In this document: piece after piece, positions 17,917-26,580 of the stretch
Numbering within the stretch: the stretch's first letter is position 1
How the letters are laid out: the number at the start of each line of letters is the position of its first letter
Assembly: GCA_022842785.1 (NCBI GenBank)
Contig: JALHOW010000002.1
Span: 682,001-746,000 of the forward strand
From: Hyphomicrobiaceae bacterium
GTDB taxonomy: Bacteria > Pseudomonadota > Alphaproteobacteria > Rhizobiales > Hyphomicrobiaceae
DNA: 64,000 nucleotides
Direction: 5' to 3'
The notes under the pieces: generated by a model
Database searches by the model: none
Told to the model about the DNA's origin: nothing
What the model saw: only the letters and a program-made list of their open reading frames with translations
Position numbers and translations under genes: made by a program

Positions 17917-18891
17917 TTATCGCGCCAGTCGCGCCGTCGACTTGAGGATGTCGGCCGCCTCTTCGACCATGCGCGATACGATCGTCTCCGCTGGTTCGAC
18001 GCTATCGATCAGGCCTAGCGCCTCGCCCGCGATGATCGGCGCGTGCGCCGCATCGCCTGAAGCGATCGCGGCATGGACGCGCTGCGTCTCTGGAGGACGG
18101 TTGGCGCGAAGCTCGTCCTCATTGCCGTGCCAACGATCCGTGAATGCATTACGTACAACGCGGATGTCGAAACGATCCGGCCAGTACCGCTCGCGCACGA
18201 TATCTGTCGACGAGGTGCGCAGCGTATCATCACCAGTCGCCTGCACGCCGGCTGCCTGGACGTTCGGATGCACCAGAGCCTCGGCGGCCGCCCAGAACCG
18301 TGTCCCCACGACGACGCCGTCTGCGCCGAGCGTGAGTGCAGCCGCCAATCCGCGACCATCGGCGATGCCGCCGGCAGCACAAAGCAGCGTCTCGGGCGAT
18401 TCCCTGCTCAGGAGATCGGCAACCTCGGGCACCAGCGTCATGGTGGCGCGGCGCGCGCCGTGCCCGCCAGCCTCGGTCCCCTGCGCGACGATGATGTCCG
18501 CCCCAGCCTCCAGCGCTTCCATACAATCGCCGCGAGACTGGACCTGACAGATTAGAAGCGCCCCTGATTTCTTGATCGCCGGCGCAAAGGGACGTGGATC
18601 GCCAAACGAAAGGAACATCGCAGCGGGCTTATGCGCCAGCATGATGTCGAGCAACTGCGGGGCCTGGGCGAGCGACCAGGTAATAAAACCCCCGCCGACG
18701 CGCGTATTCCCAGCTTCGCGAAACTGCTGCTCGATCCATTCGGCGTCGCCGTAGCCGCCGCCGATGAGCCCCAGGCCGCCCGCGTTCGTGACCGCGCCGG
18801 CCAGTGCACCGCCTGACGCCCCTCCCATGGGGGCCAGTATGATCGGATGCCTGATACCGAGCGCCCGTGTCAGTCGCGTCTCAATGCGCAT
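17917..18891 (-). CDS. Nitronate monooxygenase-like FMN flavoprotein
   Basis: A 324-residue TIM-barrel flavoprotein of the nitronate monooxygenase/2-nitropropane dioxygenase family (related to FabK). Landmarks: PIILAPMGGASGG at the N-terminus, AQGTEAGGHGA with the active-site His region, and the GADGVVVGTRFWA phosphate-binding end of the FMN site. GGAGG lies seven bases before ATG 18891 but only one base before the upstream ATG 18897, so 18891 is chosen. It is the second gene of a pair with the crotonase-like gene (29 bp gap). It may detoxify propionate 3-nitronate or act on an enoyl substrate. Confidence 0.85.
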   Translation of the reverse strand: MRIETRLTRALGIRHPIILAPMGGASGGALAGAVTNAGGLGLIGGGYGDAEWIEQQFREAGNTRVGGGFITWSLAQAPQLLDIMLAHKPAAMFLSFGDPRPFAPAIKKSGALLICQVQSRGDCMEALEAGADIIVAQGTEAGGHGARRATMTLVPEVADLLSRESPETLLCAAGGIADGRGLAAALTLGADGVVVGTRFWAAAEALVHPNVQAAGVQATGDDTLRTSSTDIVRERYWPDRFDIRVVRNAFTDRWHGNEDELRANRPPETQRVHAAIASGDAAHAPIIAGEALGLIDSVEPAETIVSRMVEEAADILKSTARLAR

Positions 18892-18920
18892 CCACATGCC
18901 TCCAGTCCGCTCCGCGCTGT

Positions 18921-19715
18921 CTAGCGCCCTTTGAAGACCGGACGACGCTTCTCCATGAAGGCGCGGCGGCCCTCGACATAGTCCTTGCTCGCGAAGCAGG
19001 CATCGATCGCGGCGTTGATTTTAGCGTGATCGCGCTTGTCCGCATCCTGCGTCGCAGCATGAATCGCGAGCTTGGCGGCCTTCACCGTCAGCGGTGCGTT
19101 GTCGGCGATCGTTGCAGCGTACTTGCGCACGTATGCCTCGAGCTCCTCGGCCTGCACGACCCGGTTGACGAGCCCCATGATGCGGGCGTCCTCTGCCGTG
19201 AAGCGATTTGCCGTGAAGAAGATTTCCTTGGCAAACGCAGGCCCGACGATGTCGACGAGCTTCTTGATGCCAGAGGTGCGATAGCCGAGCCCGAGGCGCG
19301 CGGCCGGCACTGCGAAGAAGCTGTCGTGCCCACAGATGCGGATGTCGGTATTGAGCGCGATGGCGACGCCACCGCCGACACAGAGCCCACGAATCATCGC
19401 GATCGTTGGCTTGCTGGCATTAGTGATAGCCGCCTGCGCCGTCTCACCGGCCTTGTCGTAGACTTTGATCGTCTCCTCGCGATCGCGCTTCTTGTCGAAC
19501 TCGGAGATATCGGCGCCTGAGACGAAGGCCTTGTCCCCGGCCCCCGTAAGCACGATCACGCGAACCTCGGGATCGGCCTCGAAGTCGGCGATGATCTTCG
19601 GGATCGCCACCCACATCTCATAGGATACGGCGTTACGCTTCTCGGGCTGATTGAAAGTCATCCAGCCAATGCCGCCCTCCTTGCGGGCAAGCATCTTGGT
19701 TGTGCCGAGGTCCAT
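18921..19715 (-). CDS. Crotonase-superfamily protein annotated as enoyl-CoA hydratase, lacking both hydratase glutamates
   Basis: 264 residues with the crotonase fold. The oxyanion-hole segments are present: AFVSGADISEF (about 63-73) and RGLCVGGGVAIA (109-120). In true hydratases the two acid/base glutamates follow GGGC and precede the I of a PEI motif. Here the corresponding residues are Ala118 (GGGVA) and Ala138 (VPAARLGLGY). The protein therefore probably does not hydrate enoyl-CoA by the classical mechanism and could be an isomerase, hydrolase, decarboxylase or other CoA-ester enzyme. The C-terminus (FMEKRRPVFKGR) is typical. It forms a pair with the nitronate-monooxygenase-like gene downstream. 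Confidence 0.85.
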   Translation of the reverse strand: MDLGTTKMLARKEGGIGWMTFNQPEKRNAVSYEMWVAIPKIIADFEADPEVRVIVLTGAGDKAFVSGADISEFDKKRDREETIKVYDKAGETAQAAITNASKPTIAMIRGLCVGGGVAIALNTDIRICGHDSFFAVPAARLGLGYRTSGIKKLVDIVGPAFAKEIFFTANRFTAEDARIMGLVNRVVQAEELEAYVRKYAATIADNAPLTVKAAKLAIHAATQDADKRDHAKINAAIDACFASKDYVEGRRAFMEKRRPVFKGR

Positions 19716-19989
19716 GAGGAATTCTCTCCAAGTGCGCCGGAAATAGGGGCGCTGGCGGCGGCTGGCGCGGGCCTGCCCGAACGAAAGCAGGGACAGCTTC
19801 CACTCGCGCGGAGACTATATCCTTCAACAAGCCATCTATATTGGCAATGACGCGTTGGCATGGCAGCACGCCCCGATCGGGCGGCTCCTGGCCCGGCCGA
19901 GTGCGCACGTTTCCGAGGTGCTTGAATTATCACTGCATTTGCGACGGCCGTGCCCACTCCTGGACTACAGCCGCCCCAAATTTTTCTCG

Positions 19990-21189
19990 CTATCCAGCCG
20001 CGCGCACGGCGTCCGTGATCTTCTTTGCGGCGTCGGCGAGATTGTCCGCACTTAGGATCTGGAGGCCGGACTCGGCCATGATCTTCTTGCCGAGCTCGAC
20101 GTTCGTACCCTCGAGGCGGACGACGAGCGGCACCGTCACGCCAAGCTCGCGAGCCGCCGCAACAACGCCCTCTGCGATGATATCGCAGCGCATGATGCCG
20201 CCGAAGATGTTGACCAAAATGCCTTTGACGTTCGGATCGTTGAGAATGATCTTGAAGGCAGCCGAAACCTTCTCTTTCGACGCCGAACCGCCGACGTCCA
20301 GGAAGTTCGCCGGCTCCATGCCGTGCAGCTTGATGATGTCCATGGTTGCCATGGCAAGGCCGGCACCATTCACGAGGCAGCCGATCTGACCGTCCAGCTT
20401 GACGTAGGAAAGGTCGTACTTCGAGGCCTCGACCTCCGAAGCATCCTCCTCCGCGAGGTCACGCATGGCGACGACCTCCTTCTGGCGGAAGAGGGCGTTC
20501 GAATCGAAGTTCATCTTGCCGTCGAGCGCCAGGAGATTTCCGGCCTTGGTCACGACGAGGGGATTGATCTCAAGCAGTGCCATGTCCTTCTCGACGACCA
20601 TCCGGTACAGATCGCCGATGAGCTTGACGCACTGCTTTACCTGATCGCCCTCGAGCCCGAGCGCGAAAGCCACCTTGCGGCCGTGATAGGGGAAATAGCC
20701 TGATGCCGGATCGATCGAGAATGTGAGGATCTTCTCAGGCGTGTCGTGAGCGACCTGTTCGATATCCATGCCGCCTTCGGTCGACACGATGAACGCAACA
20801 CGGCTCGTCTCGCGATCGACCAGCGCGGAAAGATAAAGCTCGCGCGCGATTGCCGAACCGTCCTCGATATAGAGGCGCTGGACCTTGCGACCCTCGGGGC
20901 CTGTCTGCAAGGTGACGAGCGTGTTGCCAAGCATCTGCCCCGCAAACGCCTCGACTTCCTCGACGGACTTCGCAAGCCGCACGCCGCCAGCGGTGCCAGC
21001 AGTCGATTCCTTGAACTTGCCCTTGCCGCGCCCGCCGGCATGGATCTGGGACTTGACCACCCACACAGGACCGGGAAGCTTCTTCGCCGCCTCGACGGCC
21101 TCGGCGACCGTGAACGCGGGGTAGCCCACGCCCGTCGGCACGCCGTACTGCCGATAGAGCTCCTTGGCTTGGTACTCGTGGATGTTCAT
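19990..21189 (-). CDS. sucC: Succinyl-CoA synthetase (ADP-forming) beta subunit
   Basis: Beta subunit of the citric-acid-cycle enzyme that makes ATP (or GTP) from succinyl-CoA. It is 399 residues with an N-terminal ATP-grasp domain ([18 protein letters not shown], about 45-62), the metal and nucleotide residues in [14 protein letters not shown], and a C-terminal CoA-ligase domain with [12 protein letters not shown] and VRLEGTN. The sequence is of the alphaproteobacterial SucC type rather than the malate thiokinase beta subunit. The alpha subunit gene sucD, normally directly downstream, is absent: the next gene on this strand is the crotonase-like gene after 274 bp. Confidence 0.95.
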   Translation of the reverse strand: MNIHEYQAKELYRQYGVPTGVGYPAFTVAEAVEAAKKLPGPVWVVKSQIHAGGRGKGKFKESTAGTAGGVRLAKSVEEVEAFAGQMLGNTLVTLQTGPEGRKVQRLYIEDGSAIARELYLSALVDRETSRVAFIVSTEGGMDIEQVAHDTPEKILTFSIDPASGYFPYHGRKVAFALGLEGDQVKQCVKLIGDLYRMVVEKDMALLEINPLVVTKAGNLLALDGKMNFDSNALFRQKEVVAMRDLAEEDASEVEASKYDLSYVKLDGQIGCLVNGAGLAMATMDIIKLHGMEPANFLDVGGSASKEKVSAAFKIILNDPNVKGILVNIFGGIMRCDIIAEGVVAAARELGVTVPLVVRLEGTNVELGKKIMAESGLQILSADNLADAAKKITDAVRAAG

Positions 21190-21317
21190 GGCATCGTGTC
21201 CCCGTGGTGGCGTCGGCTGCTCGTTCCTTTAGCGTGACTTCATCGCACAAGAAAGGGCCGCTTTCGGCCAAACGGCGTGTAACGCGCCCTCACAAGACCT
21301 CGGGAGGTTCTTGAATA

Positions 21318-21704
21318 ATGACCATATCCGGCCAGGCCCTTGCCGAGCGTGAGGAACTGTTCAAGGCGTTCGGCCGCGCCTTCTTCAAGAAGGACGTGGA
21401 GGCGCTGTACCGGGTCGTCACGCCCGACTTCCAGTGGCGAGGCCAGGACGAAACCGGAGCCCCCCGGCTACTGGCGAGCCCCGAGGCCATCCGCGCGCAT
21501 TTCGACCGCCAGAGGGAGACGTTCAGCGAGCAGCGCTTCAGCGACGTCGTCTACGAGCACTTGCCCGATGCGTCGTTCATGACCTTCCGTCTGACCGAGA
21601 CGCGCCGGGCGGACGGCATCGTCAGCAACGTCGCCGGCGTCGAGGTCTACACGTTCGAGGACGGCCGGATCGCGCTCAAGGACGTCTATCGCAAGCCCGT
21701 GTGA
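21318..21704 (+). CDS. NTF2/SnoaL-like small protein
   Basis: A 128-residue cytoplasmic protein with the cone-shaped NTF2-like fold signature: an N-terminal helix with FGRAFFKKDVEALYRVV, then PDFQWRG, and alternating beta strands ending in VEVYTFEDGRIALKDVYRKPV. Members are isomerases, hydrolases or ligand-binding proteins, and no substrate can be assigned. It is divergent from sucC across a 128-bp gap and convergent with the L,D-transpeptidase at 21713 (8-bp gap). GGGAGG at 21301-21306 lies upstream. Confidence 0.75.
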   Translation: MTISGQALAEREELFKAFGRAFFKKDVEALYRVVTPDFQWRGQDETGAPRLLASPEAIRAHFDRQRETFSEQRFSDVVYEHLPDASFMTFRLTETRRADGIVSNVAGVEVYTFEDGRIALKDVYRKPV

Positions 21705-21712
21705 GCCGGGCG

Positions 21713-22933
21713 CTATTGCGAAACCCCGACAAGCGTCCGGCGATAGTCCTCGCTAAGGGCTTCGCGGTGCGCGCGACGCTTCTCGCGCAGGCGATCGCGC
21801 TCGTTCTGCGCCTGTTTTTGCGCCCGCACTCCTTTGTGGGCTCGCTCCTTCGCAGTCTTGCGGGATTGCACGACACTGGGGTGAGGCGCGCGCTCCCGCC
21901 AGCCATAGTCCATGCGCTCCGCGCGTAAGAGCGACGAGGTGGCCGCTTGCCCACGCTCGACGCGCGCCACAGTGCGTGACGCGGATGAAGGCATGAAACT
22001 CGATCCGGTAACCGCTGGACCGCCATCGGGGGCCGGCTTCGATACCGTCGGCGCCGCCTCGCTCGGCTGAGCGATCGGAATGCCGCAACGGCTGGTATCG
22101 AAATCCGCCGCCTCGGGTTTTCCCGGATCGATGCGCCTCAGCGACCCGTCGGTCCGCGCGCCAGGAGCGGCTTTGGCCACCACATAACGCTGCCCGCATA
22201 TGCCGACGCGGGGCGGCTGCCGGGTGACCTCGAAAGCGTCATACCCGACTTTGAGATCGCGCCAGAAATCCATCCAGGGACTTTCCGCGTGCGCCACCAT
22301 GTTGGCGTCGGTCATGCGGAACGGGAAAATATGGATCTGAAAATTGTCCTGCCGCGCGCGGAGCGCTGATGCAGCGAGGCGGTAGATCACCTGCTGAACC
22401 GGCTGGGTCATCGCGTAGCAGCCGGTCGACGAGCAACCACCGTGGACGAGAATGTATGAGCCCGTGCGGTCCAGGCGCTTGTCGTGCAGGTTTGGAAAGC
22501 CAATGTTGAAGGCTTGCCGCCAGCGCCCGACATGGCGCATCTGCCGCCGTCCCACCGTGTAGAAGCCTTCGGGGCTCTGCTTGTCGCCCTCGCGCAGCTT
22601 GGGCCCGAGCGTGCCCGTCCAATGGCAGATCGGATAGGTCGCTTTCAGGACGTACGTGCTGCCCTTACGCATCCATAGCTCGAGTTCCGACTCGGCCTTG
22701 AAGATGCGGATCAGGATTGGCGAACCCTCGCTGAGGCCCAGTTCTGCCAAGCGCTTGCTGAGATCATCGAGTTCAGGAACGCTTGCCGGTGGCAGCGTGC
22801 CGCGCGAGAAGGCGCGCTGGCGCTCGATGCGGTCGGGAGCAACATCGTCAAGTTCGACGACCAGCGCCGAAGCCGGCACGACCAGGGTTGCGAGAGCGAG
22901 GAAAAGGACGAGCAGGAATCGGACACCGGCCAT
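21713..22933 (-). CDS. YkuD-family L,D-transpeptidase with basic C-terminal tail
   Basis: A 406-residue secreted enzyme of the YafK/ErfK group that forms 3-3 peptidoglycan cross-links or ties proteins to the wall. The signal peptide is residues 1-23 (ending PASA). The YkuD domain (about 72-200) has the catalytic motif HGGCSSTGC with His164 and Cys172. The last 80 residues are rich in Arg, Lys, Glu and Gln with coiled-coil character (for example KQAQNERDRLREKRRAHRE), unusual for this family. ATG 22933 is chosen because it places the signal sequence at the N-terminus. It is the second of two tandem paralogues (the other at 23194), separated by 260 bp. Confidence 0.9.
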   Translation of the reverse strand: MAGVRFLLVLFLALATLVVPASALVVELDDVAPDRIERQRAFSRGTLPPASVPELDDLSKRLAELGLSEGSPILIRIFKAESELELWMRKGSTYVLKATYPICHWTGTLGPKLREGDKQSPEGFYTVGRRQMRHVGRWRQAFNIGFPNLHDKRLDRTGSYILVHGGCSSTGCYAMTQPVQQVIYRLAASALRARQDNFQIHIFPFRMTDANMVAHAESPWMDFWRDLKVGYDAFEVTRQPPRVGICGQRYVVAKAAPGARTDGSLRRIDPGKPEAADFDTSRCGIPIAQPSEAAPTVSKPAPDGGPAVTGSSFMPSSASRTVARVERGQAATSSLLRAERMDYGWRERAPHPSVVQSRKTAKERAHKGVRAQKQAQNERDRLREKRRAHREALSEDYRRTLVGVSQ

Positions 22934-23193
22934 CCCCCGCAAACCCGGAAGACGAATAAGACCGGAAAGGCCCCCCAAGCCACCCACTACGCCACCCCAC
23001 CGCAGTCACGCCACAGTTCTCAACGCTCAGGAACCATAGGGCCCCCGGCAGGGACAAGCTCGACTGTCGTGCACTCTCATGGAATGGTCGCTGGGTATCG
23101 CAGACGCGCCACAGTCCTGCTGCAGCGCGGCAATCGCACCCGATGAAGATTGTCTTGGCCTGCCGGCGGCTTCGAGCGGCCGGATCAGACAGC

Positions 23194-24171
23194 CTATCGG
23201 CTCTCCGGTTGCGTCGAGGGTTGAGCCAACTCCGGCTCGATCTCGAAGAGCTCGGGCGGAATGCCGAGGCTCATGCGCTGGCCCATGCCCGGCATGGCGC
23301 TCATCATGGTCTCGCGCTTCTTGAGGCCCGGCACGACAATGTGAGGCATCATCGCCACCTTGTCGCCGGGACGCGGCATGAAGGGCTCGGGCCGCGCAAT
23401 CTGGTAGGTCGGGCAACGCCCCAAGGGATCGATGCGGCCGCCCGGCGGATCGCGGAAATCCGCGTTGACGATATAGCGCCGCTCACAAACGGCCACCCGC
23501 GGCGGCTGACGCGCGACTTCGAAGTGATCGTACCCCTCCTTCAGCGTCTGCCAGAAGCGGTAATGGGGGCTTCCTCGATGGCGCGCCATATTCGCGTCCG
23601 TCATGCGGAACGGGAACGCGTGCACCTCGAAGGACTCGTGCCCGGCGTCGAACTGCTCGCGCGCCAGGGCATAGATCTCCTCGACCAGCCCGTCGGTCAT
23701 CGCGTAGCAACCCGCCGATGTGCAATTCCCGTGCACCATCAGGAAGTCGCCGGTGCGGCCGTGTGCGCGGTCGTAGGCATTGGGGAAGCCGAGATTGAAC
23801 GACAGGTGATAGCTCGACTTCGGGTTCATCTGGCGCTTGCTGACCGTATAGAACCCTTCCGGCGCCTGCTTGTCTCCCTGGCGGACTTTGGGGCCGAGAT
23901 CTCCCGACCACGTGCAGATCGGATAGGTCTTGAAATGGTAGTAGCGCCCGTCGTCCCGGGCTTTCCAGATCTCGAGCTCCGATTCTTCCTTGAAGATACG
24001 GACGAAGATCTGCGTATCGGCGCGCATGTCCTTCTTGCCCAGGAGCATCATGGCATCCTTGGACAGGGGGCGCAGATGTGGTGGTGTGATTTCACCGCTG
24101 CAGCCAGCCAGAAGCGCAGCCGATAGCGCGGCCACGACGGCAATGCTCAGCACTTGGCTGTTCTTAGCCAT
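23194..24171 (-). CDS. YkuD-family L,D-transpeptidase, lipoprotein
   Basis: A 325-residue envelope enzyme related to the downstream paralogue. The N-terminus is a lipoprotein signal with lipobox LAGC (Cys24). The YkuD domain (about 55-180) carries HGNCTSAGC, with His147 and Cys155 as catalytic residues. Shared blocks such as EGFYTV, FPFRMTDANM and RQPPRV show a common origin with the 22933 gene. The C-terminal 80 residues are Met- and Pro-rich. The start at 24171 is chosen since the preceding 19 codons would bury the signal. It likely remodels peptidoglycan from the membrane surface. Confidence 0.9.
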   Translation of the reverse strand: MAKNSQVLSIAVVAALSAALLAGCSGEITPPHLRPLSKDAMMLLGKKDMRADTQIFVRIFKEESELEIWKARDDGRYYHFKTYPICTWSGDLGPKVRQGDKQAPEGFYTVSKRQMNPKSSYHLSFNLGFPNAYDRAHGRTGDFLMVHGNCTSAGCYAMTDGLVEEIYALAREQFDAGHESFEVHAFPFRMTDANMARHRGSPHYRFWQTLKEGYDHFEVARQPPRVAVCERRYIVNADFRDPPGGRIDPLGRCPTYQIARPEPFMPRPGDKVAMMPHIVVPGLKKRETMMSAMPGMGQRMSLGIPPELFEIEPELAQPSTQPESR

Positions 24172-24283
24172 GGTCCCCCAGATGATCGAAGCAATACGCA
24201 GTGCCCCAGGGCGCACGTTGATCACCATTAACAGTTCGTTTACGTTAAAATACCGTTAACACCAAGCATATTGAACAATTTGG

Positions 24284-24296
24284 GCGCAATTTGCGC
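24284..24296. promoter_or_regulatory. GCGCAA-T-TTGCGC inverted repeat upstream of the cysteine-rich gene
   Basis: A perfect 6-bp inverted repeat with one central base, in the AT-rich 163-bp region between the divergent lipoprotein transpeptidase and the cysteine-rich gene. It ends 38 bp before the ATG at 24335. The same region also has two GTTAA-containing repeats at about 24224-24260. It could be an operator for either gene; no known regulator consensus was recognised. Confidence 0.3.
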
Positions 24297-24334
24297 GACT
24301 TAAGTTGCATCTAAGCCATTTCCAGGAGTTGAGT

Positions 24335-24730
24335 ATGAAAGCGTTCATTCTCGCTGCGCTATTTGCCTTCTTCCTTGCGCTGTACACCGCATCGTCTTGG
24401 GCCAGCTCGTGCGCATGTGGCTCAGGCACCCCCGGCGACGGCATCTCGTGCTCAGGCGGTTGCGGTTGTGTCACGGCGGGTGATTTCTGCGGGTGCTGGT
24501 GCGAGCATCTCAAGTCAGCCCCTCCTATCTCCTACGGAAACCCGGATACGGCCAAGGACGTCTCCGCTCAGCCTGCCTCCCCATTCGCCCGCGCCTTGAG
24601 CAAGACCACGGCTGAGTGCGCTGCTCGCGTCACGAACGCAATAGTCGTCGACGTGAAGGATGCGTCAGCCGAGGCGATCGACATCTACTTGAAGGCACTT
24701 TGCGAGCGCATCGAGCGGGCCAAGAAATAG
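24335..24730 (+). CDS. Small secreted cysteine-rich protein, unknown function
   Basis: 131 residues. A clear signal peptide (1-23, ending SWA) is followed by a 31-residue segment with eight cysteines at 26, 28, 39, 43, 45, 52, 54 and 56 in CxC, CxxxCxC and CxCxC spacings, then a plain linker and a helical C-terminal half with two more cysteines. I do not recognise the family. The pattern could be a disulfide-knotted domain or a metal-thiolate site in the periplasm. CAGGAG lies about nine bases before ATG 24335. The upstream region is much more AT-rich than the surroundings. It is divergent from the L,D-transpeptidase lipoprotein and convergent (2-bp gap) with a TSUP permease. Confidence 0.7.
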   Translation: MKAFILAALFAFFLALYTASSWASSCACGSGTPGDGISCSGGCGCVTAGDFCGCWCEHLKSAPPISYGNPDTAKDVSAQPASPFARALSKTTAECAARVTNAIVVDVKDASAEAIDIYLKALCERIERAKK

Positions 24731-24732
24731 AA

Positions 24733-25482
24733 CTAGCCGGCAACGAGCAGCCATAGGCCGCGCGCCAGATAAAGAATGCTGATGCCGACGACGATCCAGC
24801 GGCTCCAACGGCGAAAGCCTTCATTCGTCATCCCGAGCAGGACCTTCGCCGCGAACGTCGTCCCGACGATCGCCAGGGCTACGGCGCCGACGTACTGCCA
24901 CATGGGCACCGACGTATCCCAAGCGGCCGCGAACGTCCCGAAATAAGCAATGCGCCCGACGTGCCCGAAGGTCTGACAGACGGCCTTCGTTGCGACCACT
25001 GCCCGGCGGTCGAGCAGGCTCTTCTGAAAGAAGAGATCGAGGATGTGGCCGGCGGCACCGGCAATGAGCTGCAGCGTCATGACGACGAGGCCCGCGATGG
25101 GCGGGGCCCACCGGCGCGTGATATCGGGCGTGAAGCTCTTCGGCAGCAGATCGACGATAAACACGATCGAGCCGAGCATCAGGTAGACGACGGCCTTGTC
25201 CGGTATGAACGCAATCAGCCGCATGATGCCGAAGGCCGCGCCTGCGCCGATCAGATAGCGCCAGACGATGTGCCACTCGACGAGCCGCCACCACAGCGTC
25301 GCGCGCCAGCCGTTGGCGCCGAGCTGGATGATCCCGAACAGAACCATCGCCGGCGCGACATCGAGGAATATGAGCAGGATGCCGAGGAGGATGAGCCCCC
25401 CGGCCATGCCGAACACGCCGGAGATGAACGAGGTGGCGAGGATCGAAACCCCGATGATGCCTGCCGTCGCCGCGCCAATCAT
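24733..25482 (-). CDS. TSUP (TauE/SafE) family membrane permease
   Basis: A 249-residue inner-membrane protein with about seven or eight hydrophobic helices and the internal repeat of the TauE/SafE family. The N-terminal repeat begins with FISGVFGMAGGLILLG, whose Gly-rich turn is the family hallmark; the second repeat includes KAVCQTFGHVGRIAYFG. Members export sulfite, sulfonates or other small organic anions. No sulfur-metabolism gene is nearby, so the substrate is open. Confidence 0.87.
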   Translation of the reverse strand: MIGAATAGIIGVSILATSFISGVFGMAGGLILLGILLIFLDVAPAMVLFGIIQLGANGWRATLWWRLVEWHIVWRYLIGAGAAFGIMRLIAFIPDKAVVYLMLGSIVFIVDLLPKSFTPDITRRWAPPIAGLVVMTLQLIAGAAGHILDLFFQKSLLDRRAVVATKAVCQTFGHVGRIAYFGTFAAAWDTSVPMWQYVGAVALAIVGTTFAAKVLLGMTNEGFRRWSRWIVVGISILYLARGLWLLVAG

Positions 25483-25575
25483 GAATCAACCTCGGCGCAG
25501 ATCCATACACCGACCGCCATCCGCGACCGGCATCCGTGCGCGGCGTGCCGTCGCCCCACGCGCACCGTCGGCGCG

Positions 25576-26370
25576 CTACTGGTACTTGCGCAGGAACTGC
25601 TGACGCGCCGTCGCGGCCTGTACGAGCAGCGGCAGATCGTTGCCACCGAGGATGAAGCGCGCGCCGAGACCAATGTATTTCGACATGCCTTCGTCCGTGT
25701 AGACGCCGCCCATGCCGAGCCACTTGCCGTGCTTCTTGCAGCCGGCCGCCGCCTTCTCGTAGGCCTTGGCCACGTCCGGATGCGTCACCTGACCGGGCAG
25801 GCCCATTTCCATGGTCAGGTCGTTCGTGCCGATCAGCAGGACATCGATGCCCGGTACGGCCGCGATGGCCTCGGAATTCTCGATCGCCGTCGGCGTCTCG
25901 AGCATCACGACGACCAGCAGGTTGTCGTTGACGAGCTTCGTGGCCTCGGCCGCGGACGCAGCGGCGAAACCGAGCTGCGGCATGGCGCCGGCAGCAGATC
26001 GGTGCCCCACCGGCGGATATCTCAGGCGGTCGGCGACCTCGCGCGCCTCGTCAGCCGTATCGACGTGCGGCATGACGATTCCGAACGCACCACCGTCGAG
26101 CGCCCGCGTCGCCATATCGTACTGGCCGTTCGGCACACGCACGATCGGCGAAATGCCCGCCGCATTCGCCGTCACCGAGATCTGCACGGCCATGTCGAGC
26201 GTCATGGAATTGTGCTCGAGATCGATGAAGAGCCAATCGTAACCCGCCTGCATCATGACCGGTGCGATGTCGACCGTACGCGCCTGGCGCAGACCAATGC
26301 CGATAGAGAGCTCGCCCTTCTGAAGGCGCTCGCGCGCGGGATTTCGTACCGTCACTTTGCCTGCGGCCAT
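25576..26370 (-). CDS. HpcH/HpaI family aldolase
   Basis: A 264-residue class II aldolase-type TIM barrel that cleaves or forms 4-hydroxy-2-oxo acids with a divalent metal. DWLFIDLEHNSM holds the conserved His/Glu region; VVMLETPTAIEN and IGTNDLTMEMG contain the metal-binding Glu and Asp. The ATG at 26370 has GGAGGA ahead and gives the normal length; the open frame continues upstream without support. It is close to 4-hydroxy-2-oxoheptanedioate aldolase, but with no aromatic catabolism genes next to it the physiological substrate is not clear. It stands alone on its strand. Confidence 0.87.
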   Translation of the reverse strand: MAAGKVTVRNPARERLQKGELSIGIGLRQARTVDIAPVMMQAGYDWLFIDLEHNSMTLDMAVQISVTANAAGISPIVRVPNGQYDMATRALDGGAFGIVMPHVDTADEAREVADRLRYPPVGHRSAAGAMPQLGFAAASAAEATKLVNDNLLVVVMLETPTAIENSEAIAAVPGIDVLLIGTNDLTMEMGLPGQVTHPDVAKAYEKAAAGCKKHGKWLGMGGVYTDEGMSKYIGLGARFILGGNDLPLLVQAATARQQFLRKYQ

Positions 26371-26580
26371 GGCTTCCTCCTCGGGTTTTGTCTTTTGGGC
26401 CTCGACGCGGACGCGGGAGGCAGCAGCCGGCATTCGCGCAAATTAGGCGCGCGTTGTCCAGACACGCGGATGCATGGGTCGTCGGCAGCCATTTTGCTGA
26501 AGCTGTCCGCATGACCACCGCGGGCATAGCGCTGCAGTGGAAGGCGACAGCACCTCGCCCCAGCAGCCCGCGGCCTGAAA

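Noticed and set aside
19990-21189. Possibility that SucC is a malate-CoA ligase (MtkA) subunit of the serine cycle
   Set aside because: The [15 protein letters not shown] region and overall sequence follow alphaproteobacterial SucC, and no serine-cycle genes lie nearby.
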